A stretch of DNA of 29,742 bases, taken from the NCBI GenBank assembly GCA_002362155.1, contig DETN01000150.1:1-29742 (forward strand), in the 5' to 3' direction. The translations under genes and the position numbers were made by a program. The notes beneath the pieces were generated by a model that worked only from the letters and a program-made list of their open reading frames with translations, made no database searches and had not been told where the DNA came from. Positions within the stretch are counted from its first letter, which is position 1. Every line of letters begins with the position of its first letter. The DNA comes from Lachnospiraceae bacterium UBA3287. Lineage in GTDB: Bacteria > Bacillota > Clostridia > Lachnospirales > Lachnospiraceae. Positions 1 to 8,022 of the stretch are shown piece after piece.

Positions 1-1214
1 GCCAGGACGTGGGACTGGACCGGATCGAGAAGCAGCTGCGGCAGAACCGCTACTATCTGGGCCATATCACAAAGAACATCCTCTCCTTTACCTACCTGTC
101 CTCCACGGGCCAGGTCTTTACCCTGGACGGAGAGGGACGCTTTTACGAGACCTCCATGGAGAACCTGGCGGAGATCATGAACGGCTTCGGGCCTGCCATG
201 ACCGAGGGGATTGAGACCCTCTTCAATGCCAGGGATTTTCTGGTATCCCCCGTCAACGCCCCGGGCCGTTTTCTGGCAGGCCAGTATTTCCTGACCGACC
301 AGCAGAGGGATTTCAGGGACAGGATCCTCAGAAGGCTGGAAAAGAAGGAGGAAGGCCGTTCTCTCTGCCTTGCCCTGACAGGCCCTGCCGGCACCGGCAA
401 GACCCAGCTGGTCTACGATCTGGCCAGGACGGTTTCCAGAAAGGAAAAAGTCCTGATCCTCCACTGCAGCCGCCTGTCCAGAGGCCACCTCTACCTGCAG
501 GAGCGCCTAGAGGGGATCGATATAAAGAACATCAGCGACTTTACGGGAGCGGAGGACCTGAAGGACTGCGGCCTTGTGATGGTGGACGAGATGCAGAGGA
601 TCCGGCCCGAAGAGTTCGAAAGGGTCCACAGGGCCGTTCTGACCTGCGGCAGGGCCTGCATCTTTTCCTGCGACCTGACCCGGGCCCCCTCCGCCAAAGA
701 GATGGAAAAAGACCTGACGGCCCTTCTGGAGGAGGTCTGCGAGAGAGTCTACGAGCTGACCACAAAGATCCGGATCAACAAGGAAATGTACCTGTTCCAG
801 AAGGGGCTCCTGAACCTGCGGCAGAAGGTCAGGAACTACCGCTACTTAAACGTAAGGATCGTCTACGCCGGAAACGACGAGGAGGCAGACACCATCCTGG
901 AGTATTTCCGCTTCCAGGGCTACGTCCTCATCGACGACAGTCCCATACCGGTGTCGGAGGACAGGGAGGACGGTCCCATGGCCAGGATCGTGGACGAGGG
1001 CCAGGCCATAGGACAGGAATTCGATTCGGTCCTGCTGGTCATGGACGGAAGCTTTTACTATGACGAAAAAGGGCTCCTGCACGGAGCGTCTCCGGAAAAG
1101 GAGCAGTTCCTGTCGGAGGTCATCACAAGGACCCGTGAAAGGCTCTGCCTGATGGTCAGGGAGAACCCGGATACTTTTGCGAAGGCGGCATCGATCCTCC
1201 TTCCCGACAGATAG
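1..1214 (+). CDS. DUF2075/Schlafen-like P-loop ATPase (5' partial)
   Basis: The reading frame is open to the window edge (first complete codon at base 3), so the N-terminus is probably cut off. A GTG at 9 could be read as a start, but no ribosome site can be seen before it. Counting from that GTG, Walker A (GPAGTGKT) is at about 125-132 and Walker B (LVMVDEMQR) at about 189-197. A CDLTRAPS segment near 221-228 and an arginine-containing LTTKIRIN segment follow. A late block with GQEFDSVLLV and ITRTRERLCLM resembles helicase motifs V/VI of superfamily 1. This layout fits the DUF2075 (Schlafen group 3-like) family of putative DNA/RNA helicases; the substrate is unknown. It is followed after 44 bp by a Nudix hydrolase and then a HAD phosphatase, probably in one operon. 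I am confident of the ATPase fold but not of the biological role. Confidence 0.75.
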   Translation, partial: QDVGLDRIEKQLRQNRYYLGHITKNILSFTYLSSTGQVFTLDGEGRFYETSMENLAEIMNGFGPAMTEGIETLFNARDFLVSPVNAPGRFLAGQYFLTDQQRDFRDRILRRLEKKEEGRSLCLALTGPAGTGKTQLVYDLARTVSRKEKVLILHCSRLSRGHLYLQERLEGIDIKNISDFTGAEDLKDCGLVMVDEMQRIRPEEFERVHRAVLTCGRACIFSCDLTRAPSAKEMEKDLTALLEEVCERVYELTTKIRINKEMYLFQKGLLNLRQKVRNYRYLNVRIVYAGNDEEADTILEYFRFQGYVLIDDSPIPVSEDREDGPMARIVDEGQAIGQEFDSVLLVMDGSFYYDEKGLLHGASPEKEQFLSEVITRTRERLCLMVRENPDTFAKAASILLPDR

Positions 1215-1258
1215 AGAAAAAGGACACAGAAAATACAGGAAGGAAAGAGGAGAAAGAC

Positions 1259-1771
1259 ATGGCCCTGAAAATGGATTACTGCATGCAGTGCGGCACAAAG
1301 CTGCGCCCCCTTTACCACGAGACAGAGGAACGCGACATTCCCTACTGCGATACCTGCGGGGATTACCGCTTTCCCGTCTTCAACACGGCGGTCAGCATGA
1401 TCGTGACAAACGAGGACGGATCGAAGATCCTTCTGATCCGCCAGTACGGACGGCCCACCTATATCCTGGTGGCCGGCTATGTGACCTGCGGAGAAGACGT
1501 GGAGGATACGGTGGTCCGGGAGGTGAAGGAGGAGATGGGCCTTACGGTCACGGACATGCGCTTCAACCACAGCCACTATTTCAAGCCCTCCAACACCCTG
1601 ATGCTGAATTTCACCGTCCGGGTAAAGGGAGAGACTTCTCCCAACTGGGAGATCGACGACTGGTCCTGGTTCAGCGTGGAAGAGGCCAGGGAAAACATAC
1701 GGAAGGGGTCTCTGGCGGAGGCCTTCCTTCTGGGCTATCTGGACGGGGAATATCATTTCCCCGTGTACTGA
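1259..1771 (+). CDS. NudC-like Nudix hydrolase with zinc ribbon
   Basis: 170 residues. Two CxxC pairs (C8/C11 and C30/C33) make an N-terminal zinc ribbon. A complete Nudix box runs from G73 to L95 with the pattern Gx5Ex7REVxEExGL, giving E88, E91 and E92 as likely metal ligands. The segment YFKPSNTLMLNF after the box sits where NudC enzymes carry the SQPWPFPxS signature, but the match is loose. NudC enzymes cleave the pyrophosphate of NAD(H) and can remove NAD caps from RNA; the substrate here is inferred, not shown. The protein is shorter than E. coli NudC (about 257 aa) because the N-terminal domain before the zinc ribbon is missing. The ATG at 1259 has an AGAGGAG-type ribosome site about 6 bp upstream. 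Gaps of 44 bp upstream and 20 bp downstream suggest an operon. Confidence 0.85.
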   Translation: MALKMDYCMQCGTKLRPLYHETEERDIPYCDTCGDYRFPVFNTAVSMIVTNEDGSKILLIRQYGRPTYILVAGYVTCGEDVEDTVVREVKEEMGLTVTDMRFNHSHYFKPSNTLMLNFTVRVKGETSPNWEIDDWSWFSVEEARENIRKGSLAEAFLLGYLDGEYHFPVY

Positions 1772-1791
1772 GGTAAGGAGGGACAGGCAGG

Positions 1792-2460
1792 ATGAGATAT
1801 CCGGCAGTGATCTTTGACATGGACGGCACCGTCCTCAATACTCTGGAGGACCTTCTGACCTCCCTGAACCTGACCCTGGACGAATTCGGCCTGCCCCGGC
1901 GGGACCTTGGCGAGATGCGGCACTTCGTGGGGAACGGCATGCGGTATCAGATCGAATGCGGAGCGGGTCCCGGGATCCCGCCTGAAAAAATCGACCGGAT
2001 GCTGCCGGTTTACGTAAAGAACTACGCTGTCCACGGGGCGGAAAAGACCAGGCCCTATGAAGGGGTCCCCGAAATGATCAGGCGCCTTCGGGCTGCGGGC
2101 TGCAAAACGGCCGTGGTCTCCAACAAGAACGACGCCGCGGTAAGGCGACTTGCGGACCTCTATTTCCCGGGCCTTTTCGACGTCTCCGTGGGAGAGCGGG
2201 AGGGCATCCGCAAAAAGCCCGCTCCGGATTCGGTCAACGAAGTCCTTCAAAAGCTGGGCGTATCCAGGCAGGAGGCGGTCTATGTGGGCGACTCCGAGGT
2301 GGACATTCAGACGGCGGAAAACGCAGGTCTGGACCTGATCGCCGTGGGCTGGGGGTTCCGCACCCGGGAGGAGCTGCTTGAGAGCGGGGCAAAGAGGATC
2401 TTTTCTTCGCCGGAGGAAGTGGAAGCCTTTCTTCTGGGGCGGCAGGATCAGGGAAGTTAA
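1792..2460 (+). CDS. HAD-family phosphatase, phosphoglycolate phosphatase-like
   Basis: 222 residues with all HAD motifs. Motif I is FDMDGTVLNT, with nucleophile D9 and acid/base D11. Motif II is the serine of VVSNKN (S110), motif III is K142 in KKPAP, and motif IV is YVGDSEVD (D167, D171). A helical cap lies between residues 18 and about 85, as in the Gph/PGP subfamily, which removes phosphate from 2-phosphoglycolate and similar small phosphoesters in the cytoplasm. The exact substrate cannot be read from sequence. An AAGGAGG site lies about 11 bp before the ATG. It is the last gene of the operon that starts with the ATPase and the Nudix hydrolase. Confidence 0.85.
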   Translation: MRYPAVIFDMDGTVLNTLEDLLTSLNLTLDEFGLPRRDLGEMRHFVGNGMRYQIECGAGPGIPPEKIDRMLPVYVKNYAVHGAEKTRPYEGVPEMIRRLRAAGCKTAVVSNKNDAAVRRLADLYFPGLFDVSVGEREGIRKKPAPDSVNEVLQKLGVSRQEAVYVGDSEVDIQTAENAGLDLIAVGWGFRTREELLESGAKRIFSSPEEVEAFLLGRQDQGS

Positions 2461-2550
2461 CGGAAAATGCACCCATTTCCCCCCGGGAAGCGCTAAGATA
2501 GCTCCTGTAAGAAATTTAAAAATACACTCTTTTGAACGGAGGTAACAGTT

Positions 2551-3231
2551 ATGAGAGGATCCTTCATGGATTCGAGAAGAGCACAGTACGGCTACGGCGA
2601 CATCGTATCCGACCAGGTCTACAACCTGACCCTGGGGGGCGTGGTGGTCTACGGCCTTGTGGCCAACATCCTGATCTGCATGTTCGCAACGCCCTTTGCC
2701 CTTTCCCTGAATCCCATCGCTTTATTTGTCGGGTATCTTATCTGCGTCATCGCAGGCAGCACCATTTCCGCAAAATCGGACAACGCCCTTTTAAGCTTTC
2801 TGGGTTACAACCTGATCGTCCTGCCCGTGGGCCTGGTGGTCTCCATCAGCGTCTACCACTACGGCGGACTTTCGTCCACCCTGGTCTATACGGCCTTCCA
2901 GTATACCCTGGGCATCACGGCCACCATGTTTCTTCTGGCCTCCTTCTTCCCAGGCTTTTTCGCCAGGCTCCACGGCGTTCTCCTGGGCGGTCTGATCGGC
3001 CTGATCATCAGTGAGATCATTCTCTTCTTCCTGGGCATCCGGCCTGTGGTGGCTTCCCTGATCGGAGCGGGCCTCTTCAGCCTTTATATCGGCTATGACT
3101 TCGTAAGGGCCCAGCAGTATCCCAAGACCATCGACTCCGCGGTGGACGCGGCAGTGGGCATTTATCTGGATATCATCAACCTCTTCCTGCGGCTTCTGCG
3201 GATCCTTTCCAGGTCCAGGAGCAGGGACTGA
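2551..3231 (+). CDS. Bax inhibitor-1/YccA family membrane protein
   Basis: 226 residues with about six or seven hydrophobic segments (roughly 25-46, 54-74, 82-103, 113-133, 141-161, 165-182 and a final one near 201-218). The C-terminal signature GYDFVRAQQYP followed by an acidic D195/D199 region is typical of the BI-1/TMBIM family. In Bacillus YetJ paired aspartates in the equivalent helices control a pH-gated calcium leak. The protein should sit in the cytoplasmic membrane; its physiological role in Clostridia is not established. ATG 2551 is chosen because GGAGG lies 8 bp upstream at 2538-2542. The gene has its own 90-bp upstream gap and ends before a bidirectional terminator. Confidence 0.85.
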   Translation: MRGSFMDSRRAQYGYGDIVSDQVYNLTLGGVVVYGLVANILICMFATPFALSLNPIALFVGYLICVIAGSTISAKSDNALLSFLGYNLIVLPVGLVVSISVYHYGGLSSTLVYTAFQYTLGITATMFLLASFFPGFFARLHGVLLGGLIGLIISEIILFFLGIRPVVASLIGAGLFSLYIGYDFVRAQQYPKTIDSAVDAAVGIYLDIINLFLRLLRILSRSRSRD

Positions 3232-3294
3232 GGACTGGATCAAGGCAGCTCACAAAGAGGCGGAGCGGTAGATACCGCTTTCAGAGAAAAAATC

Positions 3295-3354
3295 AGATCC
3301 TCCGGGACGGCCCGGGAAACGAATCCGTTTCCCGGCATTCCGGAGGATCTTTTT
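3295..3354. terminator. Bidirectional terminator between BI-1 and DUF1287 genes
   Basis: The outer stem AGATCCTCCGGGA (3295-3307) pairs with TCCGGAGGATCT (3339-3350). An inner stem (CCGGGAAACG with CGTTTCCCGG) sits inside it. T residues follow on the + strand at 3350-3354, and an A-run just left of the stem (GAAAAAAT) gives a U-run on the - strand. It can therefore stop both converging transcripts. Confidence 0.88.
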
Positions 3355-3399
3355 ATGTCTTTTGGAGGTTCTGGGGCATCCGGGGTTTTTGCCTCAGGG

Positions 3400-4071
3400 T
3401 CAGTTCAGGCGGAAATGATCCGTAATGGTGCTGCTTTCCAGGATGTCTTCCTCGTGCTTAAGCTGCATGCCGCTCCGCAGGTGGAGGACGTAGGGGACGC
3501 CCCTTTCGTTCCTCATGTCGGATACGATGCCCACATGCTCCTTGAACATGACGATGTCGCCTCCCTGCCACTCCCTGGTATCTGCGGGATCGGTGGTCAG
3601 GGACAGGGCGTTCCTTTTAAAGTAGACCCGGAGGTTTTTGACCCTTCGGAAGTCGATGTTGATATCGGGGGTATCGATGTCATAGTCTTCACGGTGAGAG
3701 AGGATGTCCTCGTTCACCAGGGTCATCAGGTCATAGCCGGTATCCCGCATGGCAAAGGCCAGTACGTCGGTGCAGACCCCGCAGCCGTCGTCGGGATAGC
3801 CCGTTTCATAATATTTGCTCTTGTATTTAGGACCGGTGGAAAGGTAGGCCCTGGCGCTCCGAAGGAGGTCCGTCTGGTCGTCGATCCCGTCCCCGTCCGC
3901 ATCTTTTTCGGAAATATACTGGGGATAGCCCATGGAGGCGCTGCTGCGGCCGGGGCTTCCCATGGAAACGATCAGGTAGCAGGTCACGGCAACGGCCATG
4001 GAGGAGGGGAAAAGAATGAGGGCCGCTGTTTCAAAAGGACTTCTTTTCTTTCTTTTTTTCTGACCTGCCAT
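3400..4071 (-). CDS. DUF1287 membrane-anchored NlpC/P60-like protein
   Basis: 223 residues. A basic N-terminus (KKRKKR) is followed by one membrane segment at about 14-36, so the rest is probably extracytoplasmic. A DADGDGIDD stretch at 57-65 looks like a calcium-binding loop. The family core contains GCGVCTDV with likely catalytic C100, then GDIVMFKEHVGIVSD with H179, and a later H197. This Cys-His arrangement is that of DUF1287, a relative of the NlpC/P60 and transglutaminase-like papain fold, so a cell-wall amidase or peptidase role is plausible but unproven. AAGGAG lies just before the ATG. It is transcribed divergently from the lipoprotein gene. Confidence 0.82.
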   Translation of the reverse strand: MAGQKKRKKRSPFETAALILFPSSMAVAVTCYLIVSMGSPGRSSASMGYPQYISEKDADGDGIDDQTDLLRSARAYLSTGPKYKSKYYETGYPDDGCGVCTDVLAFAMRDTGYDLMTLVNEDILSHREDYDIDTPDINIDFRRVKNLRVYFKRNALSLTTDPADTREWQGGDIVMFKEHVGIVSDMRNERGVPYVLHLRSGMQLKHEEDILESSTITDHFRLN

Positions 4072-4130
4072 GGGGATTCTCCTTCTTTCCTGATTCTGGG
4101 TTAAAGCAAAGCGGCTCCCTGCCGTCTTTT

Positions 4131-4139
4131 ATCATAGCA
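4131..4139 (-). promoter_or_regulatory. Extended -10 promoter of the DUF1287 gene
   Basis: Read on the - strand this is TGC followed by TATGAT, an extended -10 element about 60 bp before the DUF1287 start. No convincing -35 box is visible, as is common with TGn promoters. Confidence 0.5.
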
Positions 4140-4279
4140 CCGGGATGCCCCGGGGGAAATATACCCCGGGTTTAAACCCCTTCTTTCCATACTGACAGAG
4201 TAGCAGAGGAGGGCGGGAGAGGTGCCGCAGAAAATGTTAAGGGGCAGATATTCATAAAAGTGTGAGTTTTCTCCCGCTT

Positions 4280-4288
4280 TGGTGTAAT
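4280..4288 (+). promoter_or_regulatory. Probable extended -10 promoter of the lipoprotein gene
   Basis: TGG followed by TGTAAT, about 68 bp before the lipoprotein ATG. The alternative hexamer TAATAT overlaps it. The -35 region is poor. Position in the divergent gap fits a promoter for the lipoprotein and its small partner. Confidence 0.4.
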
Positions 4289-4355
4289 ATAGTAGAAGTA
4301 CGGGCAGGCAGCAGGGCCTGCCGGAGATTTTGTCTTAAATTGAGAGGATAAGATT

Positions 4356-5750
4356 ATGTATAAGAAAGATCAGTTCAGGACGGCTGCGGCCATCATGACC
4401 CTTGCAGTATTTCTGGCAGGATGCTCTGCCCCCTCTATTCCCGGCATCGAGAATGCCTCGGACGGGTCCGAAGCTCTGGAGGAGACGGGAGAAAACGCTG
4501 TAACCGGGGAGACCGCTCCTGAAAATCAGGAAGGCGCCGAAGAGCCCGCTGAAGCGGAAGAGACCACCGCTCCGGAGACGGAAGAAAATAAGGAGGAGCC
4601 TGAAGCGGAGGCTCCCGAGAAAGAGGAAGAGCCGGAGGAGACAGTGCCCGCTGAGGCAGAGGAAACACAGGCGCCTGCTCCGGAGGCAGAGGAAGAAGAT
4701 CCCGCAGAAGCCATGGTCCCCATCGCAGAGTCCGCCGTCTATGCCTACTATTTCAACGAGAAATACGTAGATTCCCTGACCGCTTCCGACCCTGCCCTCT
4801 TTGATACGGCCATGACCGCCTACGCCGCCGAGGCCATTTCCTCAGGCAGCGCAAAGCGCACCATGCACGGGGGAAAGATGACCGCCGCCATTTCCGCGGA
4901 GGATTTAAAAAACGCCGCCTTCGCCATGTTCCCGGACTGCACGGAGGACATCCTGAAGGCCTACGATCCCTCCGAATACTTCCACGGAGCCGCGGAAAAG
5001 GACAACTATTTCATTACCCCCGCTTCCGACGATACCTATGCCCTGGTGACAGGAATGGAGGAAGGAAAGAAGGGAAGCCTGGAAGCCGAGGTATCGGTGA
5101 TGGATTCCAAGGGGCAGGAGCTGGCTGGATATAAGCTGACCATGGATCCCTATAAAGGCAGGGATACCACCTATGCCTACGTCTGCAGCAGCCTGGAGTC
5201 CCTGTGGAAGGGCGGAAGCGAAAGCGCCTTTACCCTGGATACGGAGGAGCTGGTCCCCGTGCTGGAGAGCCTTGCAAAGGACTCCTTTACGGACAAGTGG
5301 GAGAAGGAAGGACAGGACGCCGCCTGCAGAGCCCTGGTGGAATGGGCCTTTAAGAACGTGGACGAAAGCCGTGAAAAGGACGTCATGTCCGCACTGGGCG
5401 ATGTGACAGGGACCATGCTCAAAGACATGGACCAGAGCGGACTGGTCCGCTTCCTGGCCGTATGGCCCGCCGTTTCCCAGGGCATGGACAACCTGCTGGC
5501 CTCCGAAGAGATGGACGACCTTCTGAAGGAGTGGCAGAAAGAGGGCGAAGAGCCTGTCATCGAGATGGCCCTGGCCCGCCGGCAGATCCTGGGCGACGCC
5601 GTCTATGAGAGCATCCGCGAAGTGGGCTTCGGCACTCTTGCGGGCAGTGAAGAAAAGCCCGCGGATCAGAAGGCCGAAAAGACAGCAGATCAGGCTGCGG
5701 AAAAAACCACGGAAAAACCCGCAGAGAAGAATCGGAAGGTACAGAGATAG
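4356..5750 (+). CDS. Lipoprotein with acidic Pro/Glu-rich linker
   Basis: 464 residues. A signal sequence ends in the lipobox LAGC with C23, so the protein is predicted to be lipid-anchored on the outer face of the membrane. Residues about 35-118 form a low-complexity linker rich in Glu, Pro and Ala, likely an extended spacer through the wall. The folded part from about 120 to 430 (beginning AESAVYAYYFNEKYVDSL) has repeated helical segments rich in Leu, Trp and Glu. I do not recognise its family, although it resembles the DUF5105-like lipoproteins of Clostridia in general layout. The C-terminal tail is a second low-complexity stretch of AEKTADQ/TEKPAEK units. A 104-residue acidic protein begins 3 bp after the stop and is probably co-translated. 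No enzymatic motif is visible. Confidence 0.8.
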   Translation: MYKKDQFRTAAAIMTLAVFLAGCSAPSIPGIENASDGSEALEETGENAVTGETAPENQEGAEEPAEAEETTAPETEENKEEPEAEAPEKEEEPEETVPAEAEETQAPAPEAEEEDPAEAMVPIAESAVYAYYFNEKYVDSLTASDPALFDTAMTAYAAEAISSGSAKRTMHGGKMTAAISAEDLKNAAFAMFPDCTEDILKAYDPSEYFHGAAEKDNYFITPASDDTYALVTGMEEGKKGSLEAEVSVMDSKGQELAGYKLTMDPYKGRDTTYAYVCSSLESLWKGGSESAFTLDTEELVPVLESLAKDSFTDKWEKEGQDAACRALVEWAFKNVDESREKDVMSALGDVTGTMLKDMDQSGLVRFLAVWPAVSQGMDNLLASEEMDDLLKEWQKEGEEPVIEMALARRQILGDAVYESIREVGFGTLAGSEEKPADQKAEKTADQAAEKTTEKPAEKNRKVQR

Positions 5751-5753
5751 GAT

Positions 5754-6068
5754 ATGGATCTGAAGCGCTATCACAAGGTCCAGGAGCTGATCCTGGACAT
5801 GGAGAAATTCCGGGGAGAATACGAGAACTCCTATGTTTTTGAGATCCTGGAAGCGAAAATAGAAGACGTGGAATTCGAAGAAGAGGAAGCAGATACTCCC
5901 AGGGCCGCGGAGAACGCGGCCCTGCTGGATGCCGCCGCCGATCTGACAGACGAGATCGTGGATATGATCGAAGAAGGCATCTCCATGGAATTTCCAAAAG
6001 ACGCCTTTGAAAAGGCTGTGGACCGCAAGCTGGAGGAGGCCCTTGAGAATCTGAGGCAGGTCAGGTAA
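5754..6068 (+). CDS. Small acidic protein coupled to the lipoprotein gene
   Basis: 104 residues, strongly acidic, predicted almost entirely helical, with no signal peptide or membrane segment. It has an EEEEAD-type patch near residues 42-47 and a likely amphipathic C-terminus (AFEKAVDRKLEEALENL). I do not recognise the family. The start lies 3 bp after the lipoprotein stop codon, which implies translational coupling and a related role. Its 3' end overlaps the 3' end of the opposite-strand HAD gene by 8 bp. Confidence 0.65.
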   Translation: MDLKRYHKVQELILDMEKFRGEYENSYVFEILEAKIEDVEFEEEEADTPRAAENAALLDAAADLTDEIVDMIEEGISMEFPKDAFEKAVDRKLEEALENLRQVR

Positions 6069-6846
6069 CAGGTTCGAACCATCCGTGGCCCTTACAGGTC
6101 TTCCAGATGCCGTCGTCAATGTTGGCAGGGGCCACGAAGTCGGCCCTGTCCTTTAAAGCCCGGGTCCCGTTTCCCATGGCCACGCAGTAGAAGAGGGGAT
6201 CGAACATGACAAGGTCGTTGGTATCGTCTCCGAAGACCACAACGTCTTCCGGGACTCCTCCTGTCAGTTCCAGCATGCGGAGAATCCCTCTCTTTTTATC
6301 GTCCCACTGGAACATGAGATAGTCGGGAACGAAGCGGAGGCTTCCCAGGGTATGGAGGAGAGTGAGGCGATCTTCCTCCTCCGCGGGGATGGAGATATAG
6401 AGCTTGTAGATGGCGTCATAATCCGCCGGGTCGAATTTCTCGTCTATGATGTAGGTGGTGGGCTCTTTCCGGACCCCTGCCTGTTCATAGAAGGTGAAGT
6501 CCCTGGCATAGACTTTTTCGGAGTCGTCCATGGCGCAGAGGACTCCGTAGCCCAGAGACAGGGCCTGACGGTAGACGGCAAGGGCTTTGTCGTAGTCGAT
6601 GGGCTCGTTCTCCTTCAGAGCCCCGCCTATGTAGATGCCGTGGCCTCCGTTGCAGACCATGTTTGCAAAGCCGTGCTTTTTTGCAAAGCCAACGGACTTG
6701 TAGGCGGCCCTGCCGGTGGCGATGGATACGAAATGCCCCGCCTCCTGGAGCTTATATACGGCTTCCTGGGCGGAAGGAACGATCTTTCCCGTGGCCCGGT
6801 CGGTGAGGGTCCCGTCAATATCAAAAAAGAAATACTTTTTGCGCAT
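6061..6846 (-). CDS. Cof-type HAD-IIB phosphatase
   Basis: 261 residues. Motif I is FDIDGTLTD with D9 and D11, motif II is ATGR (T44), motif III is the K184/K185 pair in WDDKKRGIL, and motif IV is FGDDTNDLVMF (D207, D208, N210, D211). The following MGNGTRALKDRADFV is the usual Cof-family ending. The large cap between residues about 80 and 190 places it in the HAD-IIB group, which dephosphorylates sugar phosphates, FMN, PLP and similar metabolites. The particular substrate is unknown. AAAGGAG lies 8 bp before the ATG. The stop codon lies inside the last codons of the convergent small acidic gene. Confidence 0.85.
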   Translation of the reverse strand: MRKKYFFFDIDGTLTDRATGKIVPSAQEAVYKLQEAGHFVSIATGRAAYKSVGFAKKHGFANMVCNGGHGIYIGGALKENEPIDYDKALAVYRQALSLGYGVLCAMDDSEKVYARDFTFYEQAGVRKEPTTYIIDEKFDPADYDAIYKLYISIPAEEEDRLTLLHTLGSLRFVPDYLMFQWDDKKRGILRMLELTGGVPEDVVVFGDDTNDLVMFDPLFYCVAMGNGTRALKDRADFVAPANIDDGIWKTCKGHGWFEPVT

Positions 6847-6902
6847 ATGCTCTCTCCTTTGGTGGGCGGAGGCGGCAGAGCCGCGTCCGGTCTTCTTCTA
6901 CC

Positions 6903-6911
6903 ATGATAACA
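6903..6911 (-). promoter_or_regulatory. Probable extended -10 promoter of the Cof-type gene
   Basis: On the - strand this reads TGT followed by TATCAT, about 57 bp before the start codon. The -35 region is not clear. Confidence 0.35.
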
Positions 6912-7004
6912 TAAATGTCAGGTCCTTATGCATAACAGAATTTAAGTCCCTGCTTACAGGGCTACAGGAATTGGCCTCCTGCTATGGCGCGGCGGGGCAC
7001 TCTC

Positions 7005-7013
7005 TGCTACAAT
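7005..7013 (+). promoter_or_regulatory. Probable extended -10 promoter of the esterase gene
   Basis: TGC followed by TACAAT, about 50 bp before the esterase ATG. There is no good -35 match at 16-18 bp. Confidence 0.45.
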
Positions 7014-7063
7014 AAGCAGGTATATTTTTCGGCAGGTCCCCTGCCGGGTCAGGAGATAAAAGA

Positions 7064-7804
7064 ATGCAGATAGAATATTATAAGAATTACAGCTATGAGC
7101 TGGGAAGAGATATGGAATTCAAGTCCTACGGCTGGGGTGGCAAGCCGGTGCTGGCCATTCCCTGCCAGAACGGCCGCTTCTATGACTGGGAGGGCTTCGG
7201 CATGCTGGAGACCCTGGACTATTACCTGAACCAGGGAAAGATCCGTCTCTTCACCATCGATACCATAGACAGCGAGACCATTTCCAATACCATGGGCAAT
7301 CCCTATGACAGGATCCGCCTCCACGAGAGATGGTACAACTATGTGGTCAACGAGGTGGTTCAAATGATCCATCAGATCATGGGCAATGAGGACAGGATCC
7401 TCACCACGGGCTTTTCCATGGGGGCCTATCACGCGGCCAACTTCTACTTCCGCAGACCCGACATCTTCGACAGAATGATCGCCCTTTCCGGCCTCTACGA
7501 TACTTCCACCATGTACGGCGGCTACATGGACGAGGTGGTCTATGTCAACGATCCCTGCGCCAGCATCGCCGGCATGAGCCCGGACCATCCCTATATTCAG
7601 ATGATCAACAATAACAAGGGCGTCATCTGCGTGGGCCAGGGAGCCTGGGAGGATCTGACCGGTGAATCCACCAGAAGGATCGATGCCGTTTTAAAGAGCA
7701 AGGGCATCAATACCTGGGTGGACTACTGGGGATATGATGTCAACCATGACTGGCCCTGGTGGAAGATCCAGATCTGCTACTTCCTGGACAGGCTTCTGGA
7801 CTGA
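7064..7804 (+). CDS. Alpha/beta-hydrolase esterase (esterase D/PHB depolymerase-like)
   Basis: 246 residues, no signal peptide. The nucleophile elbow is GFSMGA with S118, and the likely catalytic histidine is H228 in VNHDWPWW near the C-terminus, where a histidine is expected. The acidic residue is probably in GQGAWED (E196/D197) or D220. The layout matches the putative esterase family that includes esterase D and acetyl-xylan or feruloyl esterases, acting on short acyl esters. The substrate cannot be fixed. AGGAG lies about 9 bp before the ATG. It stands alone between its own promoter and a terminator hairpin. Confidence 0.8.
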   Translation: MQIEYYKNYSYELGRDMEFKSYGWGGKPVLAIPCQNGRFYDWEGFGMLETLDYYLNQGKIRLFTIDTIDSETISNTMGNPYDRIRLHERWYNYVVNEVVQMIHQIMGNEDRILTTGFSMGAYHAANFYFRRPDIFDRMIALSGLYDTSTMYGGYMDEVVYVNDPCASIAGMSPDHPYIQMINNNKGVICVGQGAWEDLTGESTRRIDAVLKSKGINTWVDYWGYDVNHDWPWWKIQICYFLDRLLD

Positions 7805-7830
7805 CAAAAAAATAGAGCATGAGAGAAGAG

Positions 7831-7864
7831 ACAGGGCCGTCCATCCGAAGGGAGGCCCTGTTTT
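7831..7864 (+). terminator. Rho-independent terminator after the esterase gene
   Basis: Stem ACAGGGCC (7831-7838) pairs with GGCCCTGT (7854-7861), followed by TTT. It lies 26 bp after the esterase stop codon. Confidence 0.8.
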
Positions 7865-8022
7865 GCATATCTCTTCCGGAAAAGCCGGAAGGATCCGCCC
7901 CTGGTGCAGGTATCATAAGAGTTGAAGGGGATTTACCTGTGGCGGCTTTCTGCTCTGCGGCTGCCTGACTAAGGCAAGTGCCGTGACAACTGTTTTCGAA
8001 AATGAGAGAGGAGAAAAGAAAA

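Noticed and set aside
3355..4104. 249-codon + strand frame opposite the DUF1287 gene
   Set aside because: It starts inside the terminator T-run and mirrors a recognised gene.
4905..6119. 404-codon - strand frame opposite the lipoprotein and small acidic gene
   Set aside because: The forward frames have a lipobox, ribosome sites and plausible coupling; the reverse frame has none of these.
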